The position numbers were made by a program, and so were the translations under genes. The notes under the pieces are model-generated. The model saw nothing but the letters and a program-made list of their open reading frames with translations, was not told where the DNA came from and made no database searches. DNA of 63,141 nt. Origin: Saccoglossus kowalevskii (lineage: Eukaryota > Hemichordata > Enteropneusta > Harrimaniidae). Each line of letters opens with the position of its first letter. Position 1 is the first letter of the stretch. Positions 19,845 through 31,799 of this stretch are shown piece by piece. Location: NCBI RefSeq assembly GCF_000003605.2, contig NW_003107602.1:32220-95360 (forward strand). The letters run 5' to 3'.

Positions 19845-22620
19845 TTCATTTTTAGAGTACATTCAAGAATGGAGGTGTTCAGATGCTTCCATATCACAAC
19901 TTGAAGATGAACACAAAGGGAATGTTGAGCGGTTGCATTTTCCTTTGGTGGTAGGCGATCTTTCCCTTAGCTGCTTGCTTCTTGAACTTAAGATAGCGAG
20001 ACTTTTCGAGAGGAGTATCCCCATAACCATATGTGATCTGCATTGCTTATACTCCGGCTGTTCGAATTTCGGAGACAGGTGAAGTGTTACTTGTGAATGT
20101 TATGATGACACTGGCAGGAAATTTGCATTTGTAGAGAGCAAATTTGGTATGTCCATGAATGCATGACAGTGTCGTTTTTAGACCAGACATACTTGAAGAG
20201 GAACTCCTCACGGTCGGACACCAATGTCTATGGTACAGATGTCGTAAAGACCACAAAGTATGCTTGAAGATACAAGTTAGTACAGTCGATAGGTCTATGG
20301 TAACAGAGCAAAATCTAAATATCAGTGTCCTGGGCGACAACAACAACTGGGGAATTAACACCTACGACCAAATCCATTGCAGATCTAACTATCACCATCA
20401 TCCTTTGCTTGGCGTACAGTGATATGCTGTCTTGCCATCTCTGTAGATATCATCGTCATTAAGGTTCCTTTGTTCTTGTCATTTGCCAGGAATACCTCTC
20501 TATCTCATGACACATTCAGGTCCGGATAAACCTTCTTTCCAGCCATCCGGCGTATATGCTCATGATCTTTCATTGATGATTCCTCCCCGTAGCCAACAAA
20601 CACGACAGTAGCATTCTTGAATTTGTTGTCAACATACATGACATAAGAATGAACTATAGCCTTGATAGTTGCTCCGCTGGCCCGTTTTACCTGATGAAGA
20701 AGCCATCCTCCATCATCCACATGCACCCTGCTGTTCATGTCTACGTCGAGTTTTGTAGCTTTCTCCTTTAGCATCTTGCAAAATTTATGTTTTTTTTGGT
20801 TTTCTCATCATGCGGTCCATTGTGAAGACAGATGTTGGGATAGGGGTCAACTCAAATTTGAATATGTCTTCCATACCTTAATTGCTCTCTGCCATGATGA
20901 TCAATCTATTGAAGAGTAGTGTCTTCTCGATGTAGATGTTCTGTCCCCTACCTTTACTTTCGTCTGGAGGTCAGCTAGATTTTTGCATTTCTTTGATGTC
21001 TCTATGATTGTAACAGGTGACTCATCATCAAGATCCTTCTGCATTTCATGTCCTATTCTCACTGCATCATCACAATTGACAACTGCCTTGTCGATGGTTA
21101 TTAATCCACTAGACAGTGATGCAATGGTGTTGACATCGTTTACCTGAAATGAAAAATGAAAAATCATTTTAGATGATAAGCAAACTATTTCAAAAAATTT
21201 TGCTCAAATGTGGACTGTGGAATGATTTATCAGACACTATAAGTAAATGATACAGGTCTATACTAACCTCTATGAATGGGTTGTGAGCTGAAAACCACGC
21301 AGATATCATCCTGACACACTGGCTTTCTTTTTTAGATGCTTTGCTCCAGTGTCTTTTCAAGTCCTCTTACTCCGTTTACCACCGATCAGATCTTCCATCA
21401 GGTTGCTTATAAGCTTCAGATGTGAACATTTTCCAGCCCATATTTTCACAGAGTTTTCGTTGCGCATTCTTCCGCGTGTCAAACCTCCATTTGACTTTGC
21501 TTTCATCATAAGTGTCTCTTCAATTGTCTGGTCAGAAAATTGTCCTGAAAATTGTTTATTGCTGTAACGTGTTGTATGATTTCCTTCCATGAATGCATCA
21601 TACACCTGCCAATAACACAAATAGTCAGATCTTTAGTATGATAACAAGCAACAATTAATGAAAAAGACGGATAATGATTTTACTTGCAAAAAGATTGATT
21701 GAAGTTCGTTTATACTCACCTCAGGATAATCTTCTGGAAGTCTGTGCATCTCTTGTAGGTACATGCGTCCAGATTGCGAAGGTACCAACCATCTTAGAAA
21801 CAGCATTCAGATGTCCGTGCCAGTCGTGGAGTCTTTCTTCTGTTCTTACAAGTTTGTGGTACAAAACCCATAGTTTTGCGGTTCTTGATGTTTTCTGCAA
21901 GTCTTAGAGTGTCTCATCAAAACCTTCTTTGTCACTTCCACCAATCATGTGTTTGACCAGCACGGCATCTGTCAAGAAGTGTGCTCTCAGTGCCTTTGAG
22001 TATGTTACACCTTTCATGATGTACTTGACAGTGGTAGGTCAATAGGTGACTACCACTGCTATCCATGATGTATTCGATGCAGCCAAGGTAACCCTTGTGG
22101 AAGGGGAAAATCTTCCAAGCCTCACAACAACTGCCAACTTTTGCTCCTTAACAATTCGAGATGCCTTAATGAACAGAGGCAAATCAAATGTTATTATTGC
22201 TGAAGATTTGTACGTTCTCTTGATGGTGGTGTATAGTGTCTGCATGTCATTAGGATTCGCATTGATGATTCCCAGAAACTCAATTGAGGATTTCAGTGCT
22301 AGTCCATTGTAGGTCTGATGCATGAAACCCATTGTTGGGATGAACGGTTCTTCCCTCTATCCATCCATTGTACCAGTCTATGACGGAATCAACTGTTGGG
22401 ATGGATTTCCAGTAGGGCGTTTGTTCGTTGTGGCACATGATTATGCATGCCTTCAATATTTGACAGAGTTTCACTCTTCACAATTGGCTTTCTCAGTAAC
22501 TTCCGATTCGCATCAACTTCAAGTTTATTGGAGTATTCTGGAGTCGGTGGAATCGGTTGATCTGAATTCCACGCATTCTGACAACTAAAGCCATTATGTT
22601 ATTGCTGAGATACAATTTAT
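19845..22620 (-). pseudogene. Decayed member of an unnamed multicopy protein family, with introns
   Basis: Reading the minus strand from about 22600 to 19850 gives ordered blocks of one large protein: IINANPNDMQTLYTTIKRT; YPE|VYDAFMEGNHTTRYS; FSGQFSDQTIEETLMM with NGGLTRGRMRNE; FSAHNPFIE|VNDVNTIASLSSGL; FELTPIPTSVFTMDRMMRKP; VDDGGWLLHQVK; ATVVFVGYGEESSMKDHEH; VVVVAQDTDI; LPPKENATAQHSL. Two introns keep GT/AG ends (21606-21719 and 21144-21267). From memory, the motifs belong to a very multicopy uncharacterised family of invertebrate genomes that behaves like a mobile element. Function is unknown. There are several stops and frameshifts (near 21350, 20790, 20310). The N-terminal part is missing but is present in the copy at 25.1-27.7 kb. 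Confidence 0.6.
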
Positions 22621-22723
22621 ATTGTTTAAGTTCATGGTTAATGACCTTTGAACCCATTAGACCATTATCTATCTACCTAGCACAACATAAGGTAATTGGA
22701 GTAAAAATATACTAGTAATTTAC

Positions 22724-23745
22724 ATGTGATAATAATTGTAAGACAGTATAATGTATAGATGATAATAAATGGAAGACAGTGTAAGTACAGGGGATAATAA
22801 ATGTAAGACAGTATAATGCACAGGTGATAATAAATGCACAGATGATAATAAATGTAAGACAGAATAATGTACAGGTGATAATAAATGTAAGACAGTATAA
22901 TGTACAGGTGATAATAAATGTAAGACAGTATAATGTACAGATGATAATAAATGTAAGACAGTATAATGCACAGGTGATAATAAATGTAAGACAGTATAAT
23001 GTACAGGTGATAATAAATGTAAGACAGTATAATGTATAGGTGATAATAAATGTAAGACAGTATAATGTACAGGTGATAATAAATGTAAGACAGTATAATG
23101 TATAGGCGATAATAAATGTAACACAGTATAATGTACAGGTGATAATAAATGTAAGACAGTATAATGTATAGGTGATAATAAATGTAAGACTGCATAATGT
23201 ACAGGTGATAATAAATGTAAGACAGTATAATGTATAGGTGATAATAAATTTAAGACAGTATAATGTACAGGTGATAATAAATGCAAGACTGTATAATGTA
23301 CAGGTGATAATAAATGTAATACAGTATAATGCACAGGTGATAATAAATGTAAGACTGCATAATGTACAGATGATAATAAATGTAAGACAGTATAGTGTAC
23401 AGGTGATAATAAATGTAAGACAGTATAATGTACATGTGATAATACATGTAAGACAGTATAATGTACATGTGATAATAAATGTAAGACTGTATAATGTACA
23501 GGTGATAATAAATGTAAGACAGTATAATGTACAGGTGATAATAAATGTAAGACTGTATAATGTACAGATGATAATAAATGTAAGACAGTATAATGTACAG
23601 GTGATAATAAATGTAAAACAGTATATTGTACAGGTGATAATAAATGTAAGTAAGTATATTGTACAGATGATAATAAATGTAAGTCAGTATATTGTACAGG
23701 GGATAATAAATGTAAGACAGTATATTGTACATGTGATAATGGGAG
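22724..23745. repeat. 33-bp minisatellite, about 31 units
   Basis: The tandem unit is 33 bp and includes GTAAGACAGTATAATG and then GTGATAATAAAT, with a variable middle (GTACAG, GCACAG or GTATAG). Because 33 is a multiple of three and most units lack frame-breaking changes, several frames stay open for up to about 200 codons on both strands; these are not genes. Units at both ends are more diverged. A decayed relative lies at 42940-43745. Confidence 0.95.
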
Positions 23746-25085
23746 TAAACAACACTATTTTATATTGTAATATATTGTATAACATATATTAAAGACATTT
23801 TTCACATCATAAAAATATCAAATATTTATTGTCATTTTAATTATTACGCGGTGATCGCCATACTATGTTTGTTTTAACACTATCTGTTAATACATTTAAT
23901 ATTTTACCGTATTCCTTAGAAATAAAAGATAATATTTTACTATATCTGCAACATCAACAACGCCACCAGCAACGATGTGAACACTACAGTACATTTATAA
24001 ATGAATAAGTGAAGGCTGTCTGGTCATCGTGGCAAACATGGTACTATATCATTTATTCGAAATGGATGGGCATACCCTGCTCTATATGTGGCACCCAACT
24101 TATAGCACTCAGAGTCATAATCAAATGGTAAAGTAGTCCAGTCAATTTAGCAAAAATAATAGGGAAACCTGTCACTAATTGCAACAGAACTGTGTTCTTG
24201 CTTATGCGTTTGACAATAGTCTTTAGAACCACATATAAAAAGTCTAAATAAATATAAGGAGAGCAAGTAGGTCGAATTTGCATAACTGAAAATCAGGTAT
24301 TTTGCACATTTCAGAATTATCATAATATCTATATTTTGATACAACTTTCCCCGTAGGTGTCATTTTAAGCATATCTGAGTTGTCAGGCTATATTTTTGAG
24401 CATGGGAAATGGTTTTAGATTCTATTTGCATATATCAAAATATGGCTGCCAAATTAATATTTTATGTTGTATTTAGTGATTTAATTTGACTGAATCACAC
24501 ACATGAGTACCATTTGATACACTTATCATGCAGGAACATATGTTTAGTATTTGTTGTAAGCAATATTTATTTCTGATTCAATGGTCATTGTCATTTTAAT
24601 TTCATGTACGTGTCACTAACACTGCTGCAATATTAATGCAGATTCAATAGAAATTTTGCTCAGAGTCTAATAGTTTATGTGAGTAAATTATTTTATTATA
24701 CAATACCACTGTGAGCGCTGTACTTGCTTCTCAAACGACTACTTATGGTTTGTGTGAAGTTGTACAATATGTGAGATGTCATAAATAATATGCGTGACAA
24801 GACTTAGTAAAATGTACATACCCAATTCACCAGTGATTGCTGCACAATCTGGATTGAAAGTCGTGCTCAGTTAATTATAGGTACTTTGCTACTTCTTTAT
24901 GAAACTTGTTGTGAATTGACAATGAATTTCCAAAATACGTTTCAAATATTAAATTAAAAAGTGTGTATTCATTCATAACTATTATTTATTTGCCAGTTAC
25001 ATGTTTTATAATGCCGCCATGTTGCCCAGTACATGTTCGACGATGAAAGGAAATGTTATATATAAAAAGCCTCTGTCAGATGAAA
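23746..25085. other. Intergenic; nothing recognised
   Basis: AT-rich sequence between the minisatellite and the plus-strand copy of the unnamed family. No exon, RNA gene or repeat was identified. Confidence 0.35.
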
Positions 25086-27667
25086 ATCTAGCCTTGGTGA
25101 GAAGTGCAACATGACCCTACTATCAACACTGTGCCTGGACAACGGGTTCATCAAACCTACCATCGTATTCATTGCAATCCAATTAAAATAGCCCAAGCTT
25201 CCAGAGAAATAAGTCAGATCCCAGGCCCTAATACTCGTCTTTCTCTATTGCGTTTAGCTGAAGAAAACTTTAATTTCAACACTGATTGTCTATTTTGTAA
25301 TACACCAATCAATCACAAAGAACGATGGAAAATAAGTGAGGATTTATTCTCAGAAACCACCATAGAAACCGTTGTTAGCAACATGCAGTGAAATACATGA
25401 TTCATGGTCGAACAGTGTACACTCAAGAATTATGAGTGTCCATGATTTACCCGCTGCTGATGCTATATACCATTGGATATGTACAGGAAAGCAAATTCCA
25501 AAGAAATGTACCACACGCCAAAGTGTTTCTAGAAATACAAAGTTAATTAGAGATGATATCAAATCAACAGAGACATCTAATAACTCGTATCCCGCATCAT
25601 CTGAAATAGAGTCCGAAGAACAATGTCTTAACTTTCTACCAGAATCTCTCAAAGAAATTATTGTAGAAAAAGGGATAGGTGAAACTGGCACCCCTTGGAG
25701 AAGCCATTATACCCTGTGTCCTACTCGCTCCACTAGAAATAGGATTGGCAGTACATGTTTCATCATCATCAGTTTCGTCATTGACTCACTTCATCATTAT
25801 GGATTCTGCAGTTCTTACAATGAGGTACAGAGGTTTGGACAAAATGGATGTAATGACACATTCCATGACATGGGGATAATAGCCACTGTAACACCTGGTA
25901 CTAAACAAAATCACCCTGTTCCAACAAGAAGGGACAGTCGTCAAGATATATCAACAGGTCATATTGAAATACAGTTCATGGAGTAGATGATCAAGGTATA
26001 GTGGACGTGTTGTACAATGACATAATTACCAAGAAAGTCAAAGACCAAATAGAAAATCTAGATATATCTTTTAGAAGACACTGCATGGTCTGGAATGTTG
26101 CAGTTTGACCATCATGCACACCATTCTTGAAAATCATCTGTTGTATTTCCCCCTATGATTGATGTGAGTTCAAGCGATTATACATGCATATTCTCCACTT
26201 AGAAATGTGTCTCAGAACATGCACTGCGTCATAATGTAAAACCAATCGTCACAATTGACAAGCCACTTCAGTAGAAAGCTTTCACCATCACAGTATCAGC
26301 ACCTATTGAATCTGATCTACACAAAATAGTCTTACGCTTGGGTGGGCTCCATACTGAGATGAGTTTTACTGGGAGTATAGGTCACCTAATGGCTGGTTTA
26401 GGTCTCCCAGAATTGCTCAAAACAAATTATGCCTCTGAAGCAGTTGAGCATAAACATACCAGTAAAGCCATATCAAGAGCTGCTCATGCGCATCATCTAG
26501 TAGATGCCGTACTTAATGCACTTATCCTAGCCAAGGCTCTGGAAGTATCATTTCCTGAATGTCAAGTTGATGCTACTGAAGAAGATAGAGAAACAGGCCA
26601 TGAATTGGAGGAAGTCGCAAATGCAGTTTCAATCTCAGACAACCCTGAACTGCAAGAATCACATTCTGTATATACCCGGTTAATGACGGGAGAACAATCT
26701 GCAGAGGAGGCTAGTGAATCTGAAACGTTGCTCACAATAAAAGGCCATCTGCAAAAACGGAAAGAAACGATGAAGACTAATCGAACAGCCTTCGTGTGGC
26801 TACAGGGTATGAACATGTGGACATTCTTCGGCAATTTGTGAAGGCAGAACATACTGGAAACTAGACTTTGCATCTTCAAGCTGTATGCTTCTGGACACAA
26901 CCTGCGTACCATATTGATTGTATCTACAATCCATGTCTAGCCTTGTGACTTACCACCCTGAAGTGTACAGGCACTTTAAAGCTTGCTCATGATGAGGAGC
27001 TTGAAGACTAGTGAAGAACTCACCAGGGGACTGAACAGCAATGTCTGACGTGGCTTCTGTCCTTGCCAGCATGTGCCGAAGTCAATGGAGCTATGCAGAA
27101 TCTCACAGGAGTAAAATACAGCACCGGAGAGCAAAACGAAAAAAAAATACAAGAGCAAGACAACTTCGTGATATGAGAGACACCAACACCATGCTGCTAG
27201 CGCTCACAGAAAAAAATCCCCTTTCACTAAATACAGGGGTACGAAACATAATGAATGGTGTTAATGCTGACAGTTATGTCAATGTAGAAAAAGCTAAATC
27301 CATTGGCTTGAAAGTATTGAATTCAATGACTGGGCAGTCAGTGGCTGAATTCGCATTCAAATGAAGTTGTGAAGTCATCACACTTGTTTCCAAGTCGTCA
27401 ATTAGAATTGATGGTCGACAAATTCATGTGTATCCATATCTTCTCTTCAAAGTCTAAAAATTGCTTGCAAATTGTCCGATAACATGGAATCCATTTTCAA
27501 ATATGAGTTTATCAACAGTTCTGTTTGATTCTTCAATCATGCTTCGGGAATCACAGAAGCCAGTAGTTGCAGATGCTATCTGGGCTTAGTTGACTCCTGT
27601 TTTATCAGGTCCAGTTGGTGGAGTCCAGTATGTGTTAGATGGTACATTTTCAGTCCAATATTTAGCA
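25086..27667 (+). pseudogene. Second decayed member of the same unnamed family
   Basis: The plus strand carries, in order: a CLFCNTPIN zinc-like block; VHDLPAADAIYHWIC; SLHHYGFCSSYNEVQRF; TFHDMGIIATVTPGTK; VDVLYNDIITKKVKDQIENL; SSDYTCIFSTL; LRLGGLHTEMSFTGSIGHLM; SKAISRAAHAHHLVDA; LTWLLSLPACAEVN; VKYSTGEQN; MTGQSVAEFAFK; IFKYE; and a final QYVLDGTFSVQYLA. Frames change near 25370, 25760, 26000 and 26840, and stops are frequent. It overlaps the minus-strand copy in protein space from the NPND/SSDY block to the LDG/VDGG block, so this is a second copy and not the other half of one gene. The sequences differ enough to be separate subfamilies. Cys/His blocks at the N-terminus suggest metal or nucleic-acid binding, but this is not shown. 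Confidence 0.6.
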
Positions 27668-27679
27668 TGAACTTCTAAT

Positions 27680-28980
27680 AAATTTACATTTCGCGAACTC
27701 GGACAAAAATATTGTAACAGCATTCTTAATCCTGCTCAAATAGTCTGCACCTATATTTTCTTTACCTTTAATTGCTATAATGCGGTAGCTAATCGATATA
27801 GGGCCAACCAGATTAACCTACTGTTTACTGCCAAATTACTTTCCCCATTGCAGAATAATACTGCACTCTGTCTAGCAATTTACGACTGGCGTATGTCACT
27901 GGAAATTTTTTTCTTATATTGTTGCAATAAGACTGCACCTAGCTCAACTTCTGATGCATCACATCCCAAAATAAAACTCGTAGTAAAATCAGGAAATCTT
28001 AAAATTGGTCGTTTACTCAATAAAACTTTCAAGTGATTAAATGGGGATCTCCCAAGACTACCTTTCTAGGCTGAACTTTTTTGGCCAAATGACTGAGAGG
28101 AGCTGCTATTGTGGTACAAATTTGCGATAGTATCCAGCCATGCCTAAAAATGACTTACTTGCTTTACTGTTTCAAGTCTGGCTGCATGCATTTTATCTGG
28201 TAATACTGGCAATATACCGTCTCCTACCTGCTGACCAATAAACTCTAAATTAGTAAAATCAAAAAAGACTTTGAAGGTCTTGCAGTTAATTATGCCTTCC
28301 TTAAACGAGCCAAAACATTCTGTACAATCTGTATATAATCCTTCCAAAATTTTGAATAAATTAAAATGTAATCAATTAAATTCTCAACTCTGCCTTCAAG
28401 ACCTACGTCATGAATTACACATGTAGCATTTTTATTCAGACATTGCAGCTGAATTAATCTTTGCTTGGAACTGTTATGACAATTAGGACAACTGACAGCA
28501 GAGTGATTTGGAACACCGCACATATAACAGCCTGACTTTGGCTTAGACTGGTCAAATAGACTTACACCTTTACCTTTCCGACATGTGCTAAATAACTGAC
28601 TTTTCTGACCACCATTTTGAAACTGGCTAGATTTCAGATTTCCACCGCGTGTCAGTCCACGTGCATCTCTAAACTTATCAGCTAAATCAGTCATTTCTAT
28701 AACTGACTTGGGTGACCTTTCACCTACGAACATGGGCAACTCGTTACCAAAAGTGCTCATCAACTGATCTCTTATCACTAAGTTCTTAACTCCTTCAAAA
28801 CTCTTATCAACTCCAGCAGGTCTACCCATTGGTCAAAATAACTACTTAATCTAGCTGCAAAATTAGAAATGCTCTCTCCAACTTCTGCCCTACTAGTTCG
28901 AAATCTCTTTCTATAACTTTTTTCATTTATATCATAACGCTTCAACAAAGCTGCCTTTAAGCATTTAAACATGCACTAAG
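27680..28980 (-). mobile_element. Internally deleted Ty3/gypsy fragment (gag joined to RT)
   Basis: The minus strand starts with a gag-like region (FKCLKAALLKRYDINEKSYR, then ISNFAARLSSYFDQW, then VIRDQLMSTFGNEL) and a zinc knuckle CYMCGVPNHSAVSC (CX2CX4HX4C). Within about 60 codons it jumps to the end of RT (IDYILIYSKFWKDYIQ), the thumb/connection (LSKRPILRFPDFTTSFIL) and the RNase H end (IAIKGKENIGADYLSR). Protease and most of the RT are deleted. RNase H is frameshifted. The gag differs from that of the 0.3-4.0 kb element, so this is another lineage. Confidence 0.75.
28290..28972 (-). pseudogene. Gypsy gag with zinc knuckle, fused to RT tail by deletion
   Basis: Two overlapping frames (28972-28778 and 28829-28290) hold the gag helical domain and then the CCHC knuckle. 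The same open frame runs on into the catalytic-end segment of RT (IDYILIYSKFW), where the first D-D pair has become D-Y. The fusion is best explained by an internal deletion of about 1.5-2 kb rather than a real chimeric gene. Confidence 0.65.
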
Positions 28981-29035
28981 ATTCATAACCCAACTCCCAC
29001 GTTTCTGAGATGCAGCAAATCGCTCAATCGCTCGG

Positions 29036-29768
29036 TTTTGTCTATATTCTTAAGCCTAGCTTTACCATCGTTGACTGAAAATAGCGTTACATATATTGAC
29101 ATTTACTAGATACACACATGTCGCTGTTGCACGACCGACTCCAAGATCAGGATTCTACATAAATTCTACAGCAGTTGTAATATCACATCTCGACCTCAAG
29201 GTGTCTGCAAACCCACTGTCGGAGTTGTCATGTCGACGAATCCAGGGTCGACTGTCTGACATTTATGGCAACTTTAGTTGGCGCCATTTTGTGCAATGAT
29301 TTATGGGTGCGACATGCGAATGAGGTCCGAGAATGTTGCGACGATCAAACCCTGAGATAACCAAATATGAGACAATCAAATATCAAAACTGAATAATGAC
29401 AGATAATAACATAATATCCAAATAATTTTGAAATAACTACAAATCATGACAAGAAAAAAGAACCGATAATACCTACATTTTGATTACACAAAATGATTAG
29501 ATTACATATACAAATACATTGTAGTGAACATCGAGTGTGGATGGCGAACGTGATAGGTAAATATTAATTCTTGCCCTACAAGTTGTATTTACATGTACTT
29601 ACTTAGGATGTAACTGTATAAACACTGTCTGAAACCATCCTAAATATATAAAAAAAATACTAGCTGTCACTCACAAAGGATTTTAAGAGATTAGTTGATA
29701 ATATCGATAAAAATACTTAGGGTATAAATGATGGCAGTTAAACGTGCAGCGCAAAAGTTAACAACACA
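29036..29768. repeat. Module copy A (TATA-containing repeat)
   Basis: Near-identical to 30708-31440 for over 700 bp. A 67-codon stretch (29096-29299) differs by one residue from its counterpart at 30767-30970. The copy ends just after a TATAAAT box (29723-29729) preceded by TATCGATA, then diverges. It lacks the downstream exon-like part seen in copy B. The peptide ORF itself shows no recognisable domain. Confidence 0.85.
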
Positions 29769-30707
29769 CATTGTACTCAGTTGAAATGGTGGTCCACAAC
29801 TCTCCTAAGTCTAGCCAATTTATGGGCATAAATGGCCCAACTTCAGGGTTTCCACATGAACCAATCAAAATTTGCTCTTGCTAGCAGCTACCTCACGTAA
29901 AAAGTCGACACTTGTTCATCACCCAGATACTTATCCAATGAAGTGCAGAGATGACATCTGTGGGCATGGAAACCTATCTATGATCGCAGGCTGTTATCAG
30001 TTCATACTATGATAATAATTAAGTACAACATGTAATTCACTTTAATAAATATATTACATCTTGTCAACACAACACCTAATTCATTTCTTATAAAAGTATC
30101 CGAAATTATCATATTACCACACATTTACAGCAATATCCTACTTTCATGTACATTTCTGTAATCTGTATTTCATATTATTGTGACTAATTTAGGTCTTCAC
30201 CCGATTGTTATATATTAATAAGTCATCTTTACTAATTGTATCATAAGAGGTGCCGTATAGCATCAGTAATAAAAAGGAACTGTAAGTTTAAAATACTTGA
30301 CACGAAATACAATTTACCCTATGTCCCCCTCTCTCTTCATTTATATTTTATGCTTTTCAAATAGATTGCTAGCTCCTCTCTACGTAATACTAATGATTAC
30401 TGACACTTTTGACATTAGACTATCCTTAATTTCATAATTTTGGCGCATTCTAAAATTACTCTTCATTAAAATTCTTTCGACGGAACTCAATCTCAGTTTA
30501 TGGTCACTGAGCCTAAGTTCAAACCAAACTTTCCAATTAAAATTATATTTTTATGATATTGAATGTGTTTAGCTTTTCTCCTCACCATCACCACTACCTG
30601 ATTTATTTTTTGTTTGGGTATCATTTAGATTTGAAAACATTAGTAAACTGGGTAATATTTATATTTTACTCTCTTTCTATTTTCAGCAAATCATAATAAT
30701 ACAGGGT
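29769..30707. other. Spacer between module copies A and B
   Basis: About 940 bp of AT-rich sequence separates the two direct repeats. No gene, target-site duplication or terminal repeat was recognised. Confidence 0.35.
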
Positions 30708-31610
30708 TTTGTTTATATTCTTAAACCTAGCTTTACCATCTTTGGCTGAAAATAGCGTTAGATAAATTGACATTTGCTAGATACACACATGTCGCTGTTG
30801 CACGACCGACTCCAAGATCAGGATTCTACATAAATTCTACAGCAGTTGTAATATCACATCTCGACCTCAAGGTGTCTGCAAACCCACTGTCGGAGTTGTC
30901 ATGTCGACGAATCCAGGGTCGACTGTCTGACATTTATGGCAACTTTAGTTGGCGCCATTTTGTGCAATGATTTATGGGTGCGACATGCTAATGAGGTCCG
31001 AGAATGTTGTGACAATCAAACCCTGAGATAACCAAATATGAGACAATCAAATATCAAAACTGAATAATGACAGATAATAACATAATATCCAAATAATGTT
31101 GAAATAACTACAAATCATGACAAGAAAAAAGAACCGATAATACCTACATTTTGGTTACACAAAATGATTAGATTACATATACAATTACATTGTAGTGTAC
31201 ATCGAGTGTGGATGGCGAACGTGATAGGTAAATATTAATTCTTGCCCTACAAGTTGTATTTACATGGACTTACTTAGGATGTAACTGTAACCATCCTAAA
31301 TATATATAAAAAAACACTAGCTATCACTCACAAAGGATTTTAAGAGATTAGTTGATAATATCGATAAAAATACTTAGGGTATAAATGATGGCAGTTAAAC
31401 GCGCAGCGCAAAAGTTAAAAAGACACAGTAGCACTACATACAGGCAATACACAACAACAGGGAATGTATGTATGAGACTGAATGAAAACACAGGTAAGAC
31501 TATATAGTGATTTAAATTTCTTTTCCTAAAATATTGTTTGAATTAACACCAACACACATCATTCGGTTTTCATTTGTGATTACAATTAACTAGTCAGAAT
31601 ACACATGAAT
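30708..31610 (+). repeat. Module copy B, possible promoter and first exon of OATP gene 2
   Basis: This copy contains the region shared with copy A and extends to about 31610, where it matches module D (45258-45440), including GGCAATACACAACAACAGGG and ATTAACTAGTCAGAATA. It holds TATCGATA, then TATAAAT at 31380-31386, then at about 31494 a strong splice donor (CACAG|GTAAGA). It is the nearest such arrangement upstream of OATP gene 2, whose coding exon follows a 3' splice site at 34349. Use as a first exon is inference. Confidence 0.5.
31380..31386 (+). promoter_or_regulatory. TATA box candidate for OATP gene 2
   Basis: TATAAAT sits 3 kb upstream of the OATP gene 2 start codon. About 20 bp before it is TATCGATA, identical to the DRE core known from Drosophila promoters. 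A donor-like GTAAGA follows 108 bp later. The same order is seen in copies A and C of the repeat (A without the donor), so it may be a promoter carried by a repeat. Confidence 0.35.
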
Positions 31611-31683
31611 TTACTAACGACTTATATGTAATTCATGACATTAGAATCTCAGGTTGTAATATGAAATATATCCCGCGTCGTGT

Positions 31684-31787
31684 TCGATATGGAACTGATA
31701 TCGACATACACAACGAGTGTAAAATATATTGTGTGTTTACATGAAATTCGAACACGCACTGCGCGACAATCACCAGCCTTTAAAGCA
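31684..31787. repeat. Dispersed ~100-bp repeat upstream of OATP gene 2
   Basis: Counterpart of 9300-9400 upstream of gene 1, in the same orientation. It shares GATATGG near the start, GTTTACATGAA in the middle and a GCGCGAC...CACCAGCC end. Its last 45 bp resemble the inverted repeat of the intron-2 MITE. Confidence 0.5.
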
Positions 31788-31799
31788 ACAAATGCTTAG

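Noticed and set aside
20047-20361. 104-codon minus-strand ORF
   Set aside because: Another frame of the same strand holds the family-typical VVVVAQDTD block, so this ORF is a shadow in a decayed gene.
22724-23745. CRISPR array
   Set aside because: The repeats are contiguous with no unique spacers, and the DNA is clearly eukaryotic.
22677-23792. Long open frames (160-204 codons) on both strands with IYYHLYIILS- or NVRQYNVQVI-type repeats
   Set aside because: They are the 33-bp minisatellite translated; several frames on both strands are open only because the unit length is a multiple of three.
29096-29299. 67-codon ORF repeated almost identically at 30767-30970
   Set aside because: Identity follows from the whole 700-bp duplication. 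The peptide has no recognisable feature, and third positions are as conserved as the others.
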